Assembly (NCBI RefSeq): GCF_030297155.1
Contig: NZ_AP028067.1
Coordinates: 1,984,001 to 2,048,000 of the forward strand
Length of the DNA stretch: 64,000 bases
Direction: 5' to 3'
Source: Vibrio sp. FE10
Lineage (GTDB): Bacteria; Pseudomonadota; Gammaproteobacteria; Enterobacterales; Vibrionaceae
In this document: piece by piece, positions 27,549 to 36,486 of the stretch
Layout: each line of letters starts with the position of its first letter
Numbering within the stretch: the first letter of the stretch is position 1
Notes under the pieces: model-generated
What the model was told of the DNA's origin: nothing
Databases searched by the model: none
The model's input: only the letters and a program-made list of their open reading frames with translations
Translations under genes and position numbers: made by a program

Positions 27549-28479
27549 CCTTTGCTGTAGACAGTTTCAAATCACGGCCGACAAGTAAATTGAACTCAAC
27601 GCTTGCTGGTGGAATAAACACACACACGCGTAAGTTCTCTGCTCTTGCCTTCTCAAGCTTTGTCGATAACTCTCCACTATCACTGAAACTCTCTCTCTCA
27701 GCGTCTCTGCGGCACAAGTCAATGTAATCAAATGGGCATTCTTTTGGTGACAGCACCAATTCTGCTTCTTGCATCAGACGCAGCGCCTTCATTGAAAGAA
27801 GTTCTACATCGTCTTCAAATTCAATCCAAGTCACTTGCCCTTCATTATCGACAGGTTCCGCCAAAGATTGCTGATAATAAGTTTCCAGTTGCTCGCGTTC
27901 CGTGACTTGATTGATAAAACTGGAAGACAAAAAACGCTCCCAGAATTTGCGGCGTTCATCAACCGTAGGAAAGGACTCTTTAATCGAATTGCGTTTTGAT
28001 GCACCAAAGTCTGCGATCAAACCAATATTCTGAGGCAAGACGGTTTCGAGTTTTTCTCTAATATTTCTCACCAAAACAGGTGATGCACCCCCACTTGAGA
28101 TCGCAATTTGGATTCTTCCGCGATTTATCATTGAGGGCGTGATGAAGTCACAATAGGGTAAGTCGTCGACCACATTGACAAGAATACCCATTTTTTTTGC
28201 ATCATTATGTACTTGATGATTTAGGTCTGGGTTGTCTGTGGTTGCCCACACTTGTAAGTAGTTTTTCGAGATAAGTTGTGAAGAGTAAAAGTTTTGAACC
28301 CAATGGACTTTATTATCATCAACAAGCTGCTTTAAGTAAGGCTCTACCTTAGGGGACACTAAAGTGACATCCGCCCCAGCTCTTAACAAGCTATCTACTT
28401 TTCGGCAAGCAACCTCGCCCCCACCCACCACTAAGATCGGCTTATTTTCTACATCTAAAAACATTGGGAAATAACGCAT
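27538..28479 (-). CDS. Precorrin-2 dehydrogenase/sirohydrochlorin ferrochelatase with decayed CysG tail
   Basis: A 313-residue homologue of the N-terminal half of CysG (SirC/Met8 activity), which makes siroheme from precorrin-2 by NAD-dependent oxidation and iron insertion. Residues 1-185 show the Rossmann loop VVGGGEVACRK (about 18-27), the catalytic aspartate in NVVD (Asp105) and ISSGGASP, where Ser128 or Ser129 matches the phosphorylated serine of CysG. Residues 214-313 resemble the beginning of the CysG methyltransferase domain: GQVTWIEFEDDVELLSMKAL and IDLCRRDAERE correspond to [20 protein letters not shown] and MNLVRRDADRV. The SAM-binding GAGPGD is gone and the remaining 150 residues are missing, so uroporphyrinogen methylation must come from another gene. 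Confidence 0.88.
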   Translation of the reverse strand: MRYFPMFLDVENKPILVVGGGEVACRKVDSLLRAGADVTLVSPKVEPYLKQLVDDNKVHWVQNFYSSQLISKNYLQVWATTDNPDLNHQVHNDAKKMGILVNVVDDLPYCDFITPSMINRGRIQIAISSGGASPVLVRNIREKLETVLPQNIGLIADFGASKRNSIKESFPTVDERRKFWERFLSSSFINQVTEREQLETYYQQSLAEPVDNEGQVTWIEFEDDVELLSMKALRLMQEAELVLSPKECPFDYIDLCRRDAERESFSDSGELSTKLEKARAENLRVCVFIPPASVEFNLLVGRDLKLSTAKVIS

Positions 28480-28960
28480 GTTCTTCCTTGAGATGACTTC
28501 AATAACTATTCAGCCATGCTACCAAATTTGGAGCATATTAATAACCATCCAAGTGCAATAAAAATATTTATTCACCAAATTTCAATCTTTCTGAAGTTTA
28601 ATGTTTCATCATTGTGATGTTGATTCAGAATATTTACCTAGTCAATTGTCAATATAAAAATCTAAATCTCGTTGCACCAACAGTGTGAAGCGCTGCACTA
28701 TTTACATTAACTTAACATTTGGTCATTCTAATTGTGTTCGGATTTGTGATTTCATTCAAAATTCTTTTTAAATTATACATTTGTGAAAATACAGATCCTT
28801 TCCTAACCTTATAAACAGTTGTTTAAATCGCACACAGTTTCATTTGCAAAATGCAACCAGTTTGATTTGAGTAACAAGGTCATAGAAAACGCAACACATA
28901 TAGAAAAACTCAAATGAGCACGAGTATCAGGTGTCACCTGGTTAACAAGGAAGGATACAA
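28480..28960. promoter_or_regulatory. AT-rich control region upstream of aapJ
   Basis: A 481-base gene-free stretch of clearly low G+C separates the siroheme gene from aapJ and must hold both promoters. Two perfect short palindromes stand out: TTGCA-AAA-TGCAA at 28844-28856 and CAGGTG-T-CACCTG at 28929-28941, the latter 19 bases before the aapJ start and just ahead of its AAGGAAGG site. They could be operators or, for the second, an mRNA hairpin near the ribosome site. I see no complete NtrC, sigma-54 or CRP consensus. Confidence 0.45.
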
Positions 28961-29989
28961 ATGACAAATAAACTAACACTTCTTGCTTCAGTAGTAGCTG
29001 CATCAACTGCAATGATGGCAACATCAGCATCAGCGGCAGAAAGCACTCTGGACAAAGTCACATCTCAAGGCTTTTTAACTTGTGGTGTAAGTACAGGTCT
29101 TCCAGGGTTCTCTAACCCTAACTCAAAAGGTGAATGGGAAGGAATCGATGTTGAGTATTGTCAAGCTCTTGCAGCGGCTGTACTCGGTGACAAGACTAAA
29201 GTTAAGTATGTACCTTTAACAGCGAAAGAACGTTTCACTGCCCTTCAATCGGGTGAAATCGACGTACTATCTCGTAACACAACATGGACACTACATCGTG
29301 ACACTGCTCTAGGTCTGAACTTCGTAGGTGTTAACTACTACGATGGTCAAGGCTTCATGGTTAAGAAAGAACTTGGCCTTACAAGTGCTCAAGAACTTGA
29401 TGGCGCTTCAGTATGTGTACAATCAGGTACAACGACTGAACTTAACCTAGCGGATTACTTCCGTAACAGTGGTATGTCTTACAAGCCAGTAGTATTTGAT
29501 ACTGCAGCACAAACGTCTAAAGGTTTTGATGCGGGTCGTTGTGATGTTCTTACAACAGACCAATCTGGCCTATATGCACTTCGCTTGAACCTAGCCGATC
29601 CTAAATCTGCACAGGTACTTCCTGAAATCATCTCTAAAGAACCACTAGGCCCTGTTGTTCGTCAAGATGATGACAAATGGTTCAACGTAGCTAAATGGAC
29701 ACTTTCAGCGATGATTAACGCTGAAGAGTATGGTATCTCTTCTAAGAATGCTGATGAAATGCTTAAGTCAAAAGATCCAAACATCAAGCGTATTCTTGGC
29801 GTTGACGGTCCTAAAGGTAAAGGCCTAGGTATTCGTGACGATTGGGGTTACCAAGTAATTAAACAAGTTGGTAACTACGGTGAGAGCTTCGAACGTACTG
29901 TTGGTACAGGTTCACCACTACAGATCTCTCGTGGCGTAAATGCACTATGGAATGCGGGCGGCTTTATGTACGCTCCACCAATCCGTTAA
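28961..29989 (+). CDS. aapJ: General L-amino-acid ABC transporter, periplasmic binding protein
   Basis: Periplasmic receptor of the AapJQMP importer, a polar amino-acid transporter of broad specificity. The 342 residues start with a signal peptide (MTNKLTLLASVVAASTAMMA, cut after SASA). The mature protein is a type II binding protein with TLDKVTSQGFLTCGVSTGLPGFS, WEGIDVEYCQALAAAVLG and SRNTTWTLHRD, all typical of AapJ. A strong AAGGAAGG site precedes the ATG. A hairpin (30010-30029) between aapJ and aapQ probably lets the binding protein be made in excess over the membrane parts. Confidence 0.95.
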   Translation: MTNKLTLLASVVAASTAMMATSASAAESTLDKVTSQGFLTCGVSTGLPGFSNPNSKGEWEGIDVEYCQALAAAVLGDKTKVKYVPLTAKERFTALQSGEIDVLSRNTTWTLHRDTALGLNFVGVNYYDGQGFMVKKELGLTSAQELDGASVCVQSGTTTELNLADYFRNSGMSYKPVVFDTAAQTSKGFDAGRCDVLTTDQSGLYALRLNLADPKSAQVLPEIISKEPLGPVVRQDDDKWFNVAKWTLSAMINAEEYGISSKNADEMLKSKDPNIKRILGVDGPKGKGLGIRDDWGYQVIKQVGNYGESFERTVGTGSPLQISRGVNALWNAGGFMYAPPIR

Positions 29990-30007
29990 TAAATTTCCAA
30001 GCATCAA

Positions 30008-30036
30008 TTAGGGCGGACTTTTCCGCCCTATTTATT
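30008..30036 (+). terminator. Intercistronic hairpin between aapJ and aapQ
   Basis: AGGGCGGA, loop CTTT, TCCGCCCT, then ATTTATT: a stable stem with only a weak T-run, 20 bases after aapJ. Such elements in binding-protein operons act as partial terminators or protect the upstream mRNA from 3' decay; that role is inferred. Confidence 0.65.
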
Positions 30037-30060
30037 AAATGGATTTGAGGTTATAGCAGT

Positions 30061-31266
30061 ATGAAACCTAATGAAACTATTTCTCCAGCTCAGGCAAAGC
30101 CACAGCCCAAAAGTGCCAACCTTTTTTACAACCCCACTTTTCGCTCAGTTATTTTCCAAATTCTCGCTGTCGGAGCACTCTGTGCTTTCTTTTACACGAT
30201 TGTAAATAATGCACTCACTAACTTAGACTCCCGTGGTATCGCCACTGGTTTTGATTTTCTATCCCAAGAAGCTGGTTTTGGTATCGGCTTAACTCTCATT
30301 GAATACGACGAAACCTTCTCATACGGTCGTACTTTCTTTATCGGTCTTCTCAATACCGCTTTAGTTTCTGTGCTAGGCATCATGCTAGCCACGGTACTGG
30401 GCTTTAGTATGGGTATTGCTAGGCTCTCTTCAAACTGGCTAGTAAGCCGATTTGCAGCGGTCTACATAGAAATATTCCGAAATATCCCTCTTCTTCTACA
30501 AATATTTTTTTGGTATTTCGCCGTTCTACAAGCATTGCCTTCCGCTCGTCAAAGTATGAGCCTTGGTGAAGCCATTTTCTTGAATGTACGTGGTCTGTAC
30601 TTCCCTGCCCCTGTCATGGAGCAAGGCAGTAGCATTGTTATCGCATCACTAATTGCCGGTATCATCGCTACGTTTGTTATCAACATCTGGGCTAACAACA
30701 AGCAAAAGTTAACTGGTCAGCAAACACCGATGGTGCGCATCGCTGCAGCATTAATTGTCGGTTTACCTTTGGTAACTTACTTTGTTATGGGCATGCCTAT
30801 CTCTGCGGAATACCCTGTTTTAAAAGGGTTTAACTTCAAAGGTGGTATTAGCATCATCCCTGAGCTTGCCGCATTGATGCTTGCTTTAAGTATCTATACA
30901 GCTGCATTCATCGCAGAGATTGTGCGTTCAGGTATTAACGCGGTAAACCATGGACAAACCGAGGCTGCGATGTCTCTGGGTATCCCAAGAGCAAGAACAC
31001 TTAAGCTCGTGATTATTCCACAAGCATTAAGAATTATTATCCCACCATTAACCAGTCAGTATTTGAACCTGACTAAAAACTCATCACTTGCGATGGCCAT
31101 TGGTTATCCCGATCTTGTCTCTGTATTTGCAGGAACAACATTGAACCAAACTGGACAAGCTATCGAAGTAATCGCGATGACAATGGGCGTCTACCTGACT
31201 CTAAGCCTATTAACATCCGCTCTAATGAACATATACAACCGCAAAGTAGCGTTGGTGGAGAGATAA
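30061..31266 (+). CDS. aapQ: General L-amino-acid ABC transporter, permease
   Basis: One of the two inner-membrane subunits of the importer. The 401 residues show an N-terminal helix (FRSVIFQILAVGALCAFFYT), a long insert, and the conserved permease region with the ATPase-contacting loop EAAMSLGIPRARTLKLVIIPQALR (near residue 300-325). The TLLNT-like segment GRTFFIGLLNTALVSVLG marks the first core helix. The next gene starts two bases after its stop codon. Confidence 0.94.
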   Translation: MKPNETISPAQAKPQPKSANLFYNPTFRSVIFQILAVGALCAFFYTIVNNALTNLDSRGIATGFDFLSQEAGFGIGLTLIEYDETFSYGRTFFIGLLNTALVSVLGIMLATVLGFSMGIARLSSNWLVSRFAAVYIEIFRNIPLLLQIFFWYFAVLQALPSARQSMSLGEAIFLNVRGLYFPAPVMEQGSSIVIASLIAGIIATFVINIWANNKQKLTGQQTPMVRIAAALIVGLPLVTYFVMGMPISAEYPVLKGFNFKGGISIIPELAALMLALSIYTAAFIAEIVRSGINAVNHGQTEAAMSLGIPRARTLKLVIIPQALRIIIPPLTSQYLNLTKNSSLAMAIGYPDLVSVFAGTTLNQTGQAIEVIAMTMGVYLTLSLLTSALMNIYNRKVALVER

Positions 31267-31267
31267 G

Positions 31268-32365
31268 ATGAGTACACATCAATTTCAACCTGATCTTCCG
31301 CCTCCAGCGAATACCGTTGGACCTGTCGGTTGGTTAAGAAAAAATCTATTTAATGGACCTGTTAACAGTGTCGTCACTGTGGTGCTTGCTTATTTTGCTT
31401 TCACTTTATTGTGGGCAATAGCAGATTGGGCATTCATTAATGCTGATTGGATAGGAACAACACGAGATGCTTGTACAAGTGATGGTGCTTGTTGGGTGTT
31501 TATTAGCGTGCGTTGGGATCAGTTCATGTATGGCTTCTACCCTGAAGCTGAATTGTGGCGCCCACGTTTATTCTATATCACGCTAGCGATATTTGTTGCT
31601 TTGCTGGCATACGAAAGAACACCAAAGCGCACTTGGATTTGGTTATTTTTTGTAAACATTTACCCTTTCTTGATCGCTGGTCTTCTATACGGCGGTATCT
31701 TCGGACTTGAAGTCGTCGATACACATAAATGGGGTGGATTACTGGTTACGCTGATCATCGCGCTTGTCGGTATTGTGGTATCACTGCCTATTGGTGTCGC
31801 ACTCGCACTGGGTCGACGTTCAGAGATGCCAATCATCCGCAGCATGTGTACCGTTTACATCGAGATTTGGCGTGGTGTACCACTGATTACGGTTCTATTC
31901 ATGGCCTCGGTAATGCTTCCCCTCTTTCTATCAGAAGGGACAGAGACCGATAAGCTGATCAGAGCGCTTGTTGGGGTTGTACTATTCAGTGCAGCTTATA
32001 TGGCAGAAGTAATCCGTGGTGGTTTACAAGCAATACCAAAAGGTCAATACGAAGCGGCTGACGCCCTAGGGTTAAGCTACTGGAAAAAAACTGGGCTTAT
32101 CATTCTGCCTCAAGCTCTAAAAATCACAATCCCTTCAATTGTGAACACCTTTATTGGTTTGTTCAAAGATACCAGTCTTGTTTTGATTATCGGTATGTTT
32201 GATGTACTAGGGATTGGCCAAGCCGCGAATACCGACCCTGAATGGCTTGGTTTCTCCACAGAAAGTTATGTATTTGTCGCGTTAGTGTTCTGGGTGTTTT
32301 GTTTTGGCATGTCGAGATACTCGATTTGGCTAGAAAACAAACTTCACACCGGTCACAAACGATAA
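31268..32365 (+). CDS. aapM: General L-amino-acid ABC transporter, permease
   Basis: Second membrane subunit of the importer, 365 residues, expected to pair with AapQ. Several N-terminal helices precede the core permease domain; the coupling loop is YEAADALGLSYWKKTGLIILPQALK (about residue 258-282). YIEIWRGVPLITVLF is the usual conserved helix start. GGAGAG of the aapQ end serves as ribosome site, so translation of the two is coupled. Confidence 0.94.
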   Translation: MSTHQFQPDLPPPANTVGPVGWLRKNLFNGPVNSVVTVVLAYFAFTLLWAIADWAFINADWIGTTRDACTSDGACWVFISVRWDQFMYGFYPEAELWRPRLFYITLAIFVALLAYERTPKRTWIWLFFVNIYPFLIAGLLYGGIFGLEVVDTHKWGGLLVTLIIALVGIVVSLPIGVALALGRRSEMPIIRSMCTVYIEIWRGVPLITVLFMASVMLPLFLSEGTETDKLIRALVGVVLFSAAYMAEVIRGGLQAIPKGQYEAADALGLSYWKKTGLIILPQALKITIPSIVNTFIGLFKDTSLVLIIGMFDVLGIGQAANTDPEWLGFSTESYVFVALVFWVFCFGMSRYSIWLENKLHTGHKR

Positions 32366-32387
32366 TTAACAAGATCAAGGACGTATT

Positions 32388-33152
32388 ATGACGCAGCAAA
32401 CAGAAAACAACTCTCAAGGTCTTATGATCGAGTTAAAGGACATGAACAAGTGGTACGGTGAGTTCCACGTTCTTAAAAACATCAACTTGGAAGTAAAAAA
32501 AGGCGAGAAGATCGTTATTTGTGGCCCTTCAGGTTCAGGAAAATCAACGATGATTCGTTGTATCAACCGCCTAGAAGAGCACCAAAAAGGCCATATCTTT
32601 GTATCCGGTAATGAACTAACGGAAGACCTGAAAAACATTGAAGCCGTTCGCCGCGATGTCGGTATGTGTTTCCAACACTTCAACTTGTTCCCTCACCTAA
32701 CGGTATTGGAAAACTGTACCCTAGCACCAATCTGGGTGAAGAAGATGCCGAAAGAGGAAGCCGAAGCCATCGCGATGAAATTCCTCGAGCGTGTAAAAAT
32801 ACCAGAGCAAGCCGATAAATTCCCAGGTCAACTTTCTGGTGGTCAACAACAACGTGTGGCAATTGCTCGTTCTTTATGTATGAACCCGCAAGTCATGCTG
32901 TTTGATGAACCGACATCAGCACTCGACCCAGAGATGGTACGTGAGGTACTCGATGTAATGGTCGAACTTGCAGAAGAAGGCATGACGATGTTGTGTGTAA
33001 CGCACGAGATGGGTTTTGCTAAAGAAGTTGCTGACCGCGTCATCTTTATGGATGCAGGTGAGATTATCGAGGAAAACAACCCAGTCGACTTCTTCGAGAA
33101 CCCACAATCGGATCGAACTCAGAACTTCTTGAGTCAAATATTGCACCATTAA
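32388..33152 (+). CDS. aapP: General L-amino-acid ABC transporter, ATPase
   Basis: Cytoplasmic ATPase of the importer, 254 residues. All nucleotide-binding motifs are visible: Walker [11 protein letters not shown]-loop CFQHFNLF, signature [14 protein letters not shown], Walker [14 protein letters not shown] and the switch histidine in CVTHEMGFA. It is the last gene of aapJQMP, with a terminator-like hairpin after it. Confidence 0.96.
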   Translation: MTQQTENNSQGLMIELKDMNKWYGEFHVLKNINLEVKKGEKIVICGPSGSGKSTMIRCINRLEEHQKGHIFVSGNELTEDLKNIEAVRRDVGMCFQHFNLFPHLTVLENCTLAPIWVKKMPKEEAEAIAMKFLERVKIPEQADKFPGQLSGGQQQRVAIARSLCMNPQVMLFDEPTSALDPEMVREVLDVMVELAEEGMTMLCVTHEMGFAKEVADRVIFMDAGEIIEENNPVDFFENPQSDRTQNFLSQILHH

Positions 33153-33173
33153 TGTGATACTATACTGATATAG

Positions 33174-33204
33174 ACAGAGGCGGCTTCGGTCGCCTCTTCG
33201 TTAT
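33174..33204 (+). terminator. Probable terminator of the aap operon
   Basis: AGAGGCG pairs with CGCCTCT around GCTTCGGT, about 25 bases after aapP. The following TCGTTATT is a weak T-run, so termination efficiency is uncertain. Confidence 0.6.
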
Positions 33205-33386
33205 TAAAGCTTCTTAAAATTGTGAACATGAAACACTAGCAACAATTTGTTACATCTTGAGAAACACTTAAACGACTATTTTGATTATTATTTTAAGTAT
33301 ACAGAAGGAATGAAAGACTTGATTTTTCGAACTTTCGGCCCCATAAATGTACTAATAACTATTGAAGTCACCTTACGAGGAAGATT

Positions 33387-34052
33387 ATGAACAGCCCTAT
33401 GTTTTCACGCACAGCAACTCAAGAGAATGCTCTGCAAACCAATAAAGTGTTGCGTAACACATACGCACTACTGTCTATGACACTACTTTGGTCTGCTGTT
33501 GTAGCAGGCGTATCTATGGCGATGAACCTTCCTCGTCCTGGTCTTATTATCATGCTGGTCGGTTTTTACGGCCTGCTATTCCTAACAGAAAAGAACCGTG
33601 ACAACGGCATGGGTCTTGTGTTTACGTTCCTGTTTACAGGTTTCCTAGGCTACACGATCGGTCCAATCTTAAACATGTATGTCGGCGCAGGTATGGGTGA
33701 TGTCATCCTAACTGCACTTGGCGGGACTGCGCTTGCCTTTATGGCAGCATCAGCTTACGCACTAACAACTAAACGCGACCTTTCATTCCTTAACGGCATG
33801 TTAATGGCTGGTTTCGTTGTGCTGCTAGTGGGTATGGTTGCAAACATATTCCTTCAGATGCCTCTACTATCATTGGCAATGAGCGGTATGTTCATCCTGT
33901 TCTCGACTGGTGTTATCTTGCTAACAACGCAAAGCATCATCCGTGGCGGTGAAACGAACTACATCTCAGCAACTATCAGCTTGTATGTTTCAATCTACAA
34001 CATCTTCATCAGCTTACTAAGCATCTTAGGCATTATGAACAGCAACGACTAA
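33387..34052 (+). CDS. yccA: YccA, Bax inhibitor-1 family membrane protein
   Basis: A 221-residue seven-helix inner-membrane protein; in E. coli it is a substrate and modulator of the FtsH-HflKC protease and can protect jammed Sec translocons. Typical features are the short hydrophilic N-terminus (MNSPMFSRTATQENALQTNK), regularly spaced helices and the family end LYVSIYNIFISLLSILG. It precedes tusE as in other gammaproteobacteria, but has its own terminator. Confidence 0.93.
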   Translation: MNSPMFSRTATQENALQTNKVLRNTYALLSMTLLWSAVVAGVSMAMNLPRPGLIIMLVGFYGLLFLTEKNRDNGMGLVFTFLFTGFLGYTIGPILNMYVGAGMGDVILTALGGTALAFMAASAYALTTKRDLSFLNGMLMAGFVVLLVGMVANIFLQMPLLSLAMSGMFILFSTGVILLTTQSIIRGGETNYISATISLYVSIYNIFISLLSILGIMNSND

Positions 34053-34069
34053 TCATAGTTCGTTCAAAA

Positions 34070-34104
34070 TAGAGCCCAAGAGCCTGTCTCTTGGGCTTTT
34101 TTGT
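34070..34104 (+). terminator. Terminator of yccA
   Basis: AGCCCAAGAG, loop CCTGT, CTCTTGGGCT and six T residues. The stem is 10 bp and perfect. Confidence 0.9.
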
Positions 34105-34207
34105 ATCCATAGAAGTAATATTCCTAGATATAACGACAATACTTCTTGAGAAAGGTAAACGTGGTCATGTACCCTATTTACTGAGTTAAACTGATTCTGG
34201 ACTAAAC

Positions 34208-34537
34208 ATGTTTGAATATAACGGCAAACAAATTGAAACCGACGCTCAAGGCTACCTATTGGACTACACACAATGGGAAGAAGGTATGATTGAAATCTTA
34301 GCTGAAGACGAAGCGATCGAACTGACTGAAGCACACTTGGAAGTCGTACATTTTGTAAGAAGCTTTTACGAAGAATTCAAGACCTCTCCAGCCGTTCGTA
34401 TGCTCGTTAAAGCAATGGAAAAAGCCCACGGCCCTGAAAAAGGTAACAGTAAATACCTGTTTAAATTATTCAAGAAAGGCCCAGCTAAACAAGCAACAAA
34501 GTTAGCGGGTTTACCTAAGCCAGCGAAATGTTTATAA
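34208..34537 (+). CDS. tusE: Sulfur relay protein TusE
   Basis: DsrC-family sulfur carrier that takes sulfur from TusBCD and delivers it, with MnmA, for 2-thiolation of tRNA wobble uridine. The 109 residues end in KPAKCL; Cys108, the penultimate residue, is the sulfur-carrying cysteine of the family. [20 protein letters not shown] is also diagnostic. Convergent with acyP, sharing a hairpin terminator. Confidence 0.95.
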   Translation: MFEYNGKQIETDAQGYLLDYTQWEEGMIEILAEDEAIELTEAHLEVVHFVRSFYEEFKTSPAVRMLVKAMEKAHGPEKGNSKYLFKLFKKGPAKQATKLAGLPKPAKCL

Positions 34538-34565
34538 ACTCTATCCGCTAACAAGAGCTGCCTGT

Positions 34566-34596
34566 AAATACTGTAGCAACGCGCTACAGTATTTTA
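34566..34596 (+). terminator. Terminator between tusE and acyP
   Basis: AAATACTGTAGC pairs perfectly over 12 bases with GCTACAGTATTT (loop AACGC). The acyP stop codon (34584-34586, minus strand) lies inside the stem, so the hairpin serves tusE mainly. Confidence 0.8.
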
Positions 34597-34871
34597 AACT
34601 CTCCAACAGAAACAGTCCGTTTATCCGCCTCACTGATTTGATGCTTAACAACCTGCTCTACTGTGGCGCTAGACGGCCCTAATTGTAACCAAGCGTATAA
34701 CTTCTCAATCTGCTCCACATCCCCAACCGCTAATACTTCGACGCGACCATCGTTTAAATTTTTTGCATAGCCCGACATTGACAAGGCTTGTGCTTGCCTG
34801 CTTGTGTGATAGCGAAAGCCAACACATTGAACTCGGCCTGATACGACAAATATACATTGTGAATTTTTCAT
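34584..34871 (-). CDS. acyP: Acylphosphatase
   Basis: Small enzyme (95 residues) hydrolysing carboxyl-phosphate bonds. Catalytic residues are in place: Arg20 in CVGFR and Asn38 in GYAKNLNDGRVE. One unusual feature is the phosphate-binding loop GRVQCVGFR, which in nearly all acylphosphatases reads GRVQGVGFR; Cys16 replaces a glycine whose backbone helps hold the phosphate. Activity may therefore be lowered or changed. Neighbouring tusE and yccA are the usual companions. Confidence 0.92.
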   Translation of the reverse strand: MKNSQCIFVVSGRVQCVGFRYHTSRQAQALSMSGYAKNLNDGRVEVLAVGDVEQIEKLYAWLQLGPSSATVEQVVKHQISEADKRTVSVGEFKIL

Positions 34872-34959
34872 AACGTTGCCTCATAAATTATATGAATGAT
34901 ATAGTTGAGACTCTATTCATTCACCGTTTGGCGGTGGCATTACTTCGAGTATAACGATT

Positions 34960-36363
34960 ATGAAAGAAATCCCATTTCGTTGGATTGACAAATATCTCAT
35001 TCACCTAAAAATCCAAGAAAAGTTCTATCTACTCTTCTTATTACCTCTTCTCGCCCTGGTTATTTTAACGCTTGTTTTAGATAGTGCTGCGGACTCTTTA
35101 CTGGCTCACCTTTACCAAGAAGAAATGCTCTTGATGAAAGGGCTAATCGAGGCAGGTCAACTCACTAAAGATCAAGTGGCGCAGCTTGTCAGTAACTCTG
35201 ACACCATCTCCCTAGGTTATGGCGCTGGCTCAGTTTCGGTCATGAATGGTGCATTCAGCTTAATCGCCAACCACGATCAAAACCTTTGGTCAGCGCTCTC
35301 AGCGACTCAAGTTTCAATCATTGCTATTACGCTATCTCTGATCGCGCTAGGTGTTTATTACATCATGACGTTCATCGGCGGTGCGATGTTCTCTATGAAT
35401 AAAGCATTAAGCACGTTAGCGAATGGTGATCTCACCTGTCGTATGAACTACTTTCTCGTTCGTGATGAATTCAGTGAAATCGCAATTACTATTGATAAAG
35501 TAGCAGAACGTGAACAAAACATGGTGTTATCGATTCAAGAGTCTGTCGCACTAATGCAGCAAATCAGTTCTGACTTAAACCAATCGACACAACAAAGCTC
35601 AGACATCTCAGGTAATCAACAAGAACACCTGAATAGCCTAGCAAGCGCCACGGAACAAATGGCAGCAACGATTCGCGAAGTCGCAACACTTGCTCATGAG
35701 TCGAGCACTCAAACGATGGATGCTCGTGGTGTAGCGCAAAGCGGACAGTTGAAGGTTTCTAATACTCTAGAGTCTATCTCTAACCTTTCTCAAGAGATCC
35801 AATCGGCTTCGCAAGCGGTAGAAGAACTTGATGCCAACGCAGCACAAATCGATGAAGTAGTGGCGACCATTAATGGTATTTCAGAACAGACCAACCTATT
35901 AGCACTCAACGCGGCTATCGAAGCCGCTCGAGCTGGAGAACAAGGTCGAGGTTTTGCTGTTGTTGCTGACGAAGTTCGCGCTCTTGCGGGACGTACTCAA
36001 CAAGCTACCGTCGAAATTCAAAGCATGATTGAATCATTACAACGTAACAGCCAATCGCTTACCAAACTGATGGAAGTGACGGTTAACAACGCGAATGAAG
36101 GCCAAACGTTGATGTCAGAAGTGAACGTTGAGATCGGCTCGTTAGCTGAGAAGAATCAATCAATATCTGACAGCAGTACCCAAATTGCGACCGCCTCTGA
36201 AGAACAAGGTGTGGTAGCTGATAATATTGCACAGAGCGTTGCGGAAATTCGTCACCAATCAGATAGCATTTGCGAAATGATCAGTAAGAGTAATTCCAAT
36301 GTCGATCAGCTACGCAAGCAGAGCGACACCATGGAAGGCCTACTAACCGGTCTGAAAGCTTAA
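34960..36363 (+). CDS. Methyl-accepting chemotaxis protein with a small periplasmic domain
   Basis: A 467-residue chemoreceptor. One helix near residues 24-42 ([19 protein letters not shown]) and another near 117-142 enclose only about 75 periplasmic residues, smaller than a usual four-helix or Cache sensor, so the ligand is unknown. A HAMP-like segment (about 143-190, [13 protein letters not shown]) leads to the signalling coiled coil. Its tip, [20 protein letters not shown] then [16 protein letters not shown], binds CheA and CheW. There is no C-terminal NWETF-like CheR-tethering pentapeptide. It is divergent from acyP and followed by its own terminator. Confidence 0.92.
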   Translation: MKEIPFRWIDKYLIHLKIQEKFYLLFLLPLLALVILTLVLDSAADSLLAHLYQEEMLLMKGLIEAGQLTKDQVAQLVSNSDTISLGYGAGSVSVMNGAFSLIANHDQNLWSALSATQVSIIAITLSLIALGVYYIMTFIGGAMFSMNKALSTLANGDLTCRMNYFLVRDEFSEIAITIDKVAEREQNMVLSIQESVALMQQISSDLNQSTQQSSDISGNQQEHLNSLASATEQMAATIREVATLAHESSTQTMDARGVAQSGQLKVSNTLESISNLSQEIQSASQAVEELDANAAQIDEVVATINGISEQTNLLALNAAIEAARAGEQGRGFAVVADEVRALAGRTQQATVEIQSMIESLQRNSQSLTKLMEVTVNNANEGQTLMSEVNVEIGSLAEKNQSISDSSTQIATASEEQGVVADNIAQSVAEIRHQSDSICEMISKSNSNVDQLRKQSDTMEGLLTGLKA

Positions 36364-36394
36364 TCATTAAGATCTGAACATAAAATATCGATAC

Positions 36395-36422
36395 TTGGGC
36401 TGCTTCTGCAGCCCTTTCTTAT
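36395..36422 (+). terminator. Terminator of the chemoreceptor gene
   Basis: GGGCTGC, loop TTCT, GCAGCCC followed by TTTCTTATTT, about 35 bases after the stop codon. Confidence 0.75.
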
Positions 36423-36486
36423 TTGCTTTTCGATTTCACTTCCCCGACAATACGTCTCCTTCAAATTTCAACCAACAGAGTAAATC

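Noticed and set aside
27538..28479. Frameshifted full-length CysG
   Set aside because: No open frame encoding the missing methyltransferase part is found downstream (27314-27537 holds only repeats and a terminator), so this is a truncation with decay rather than a simple frameshift.
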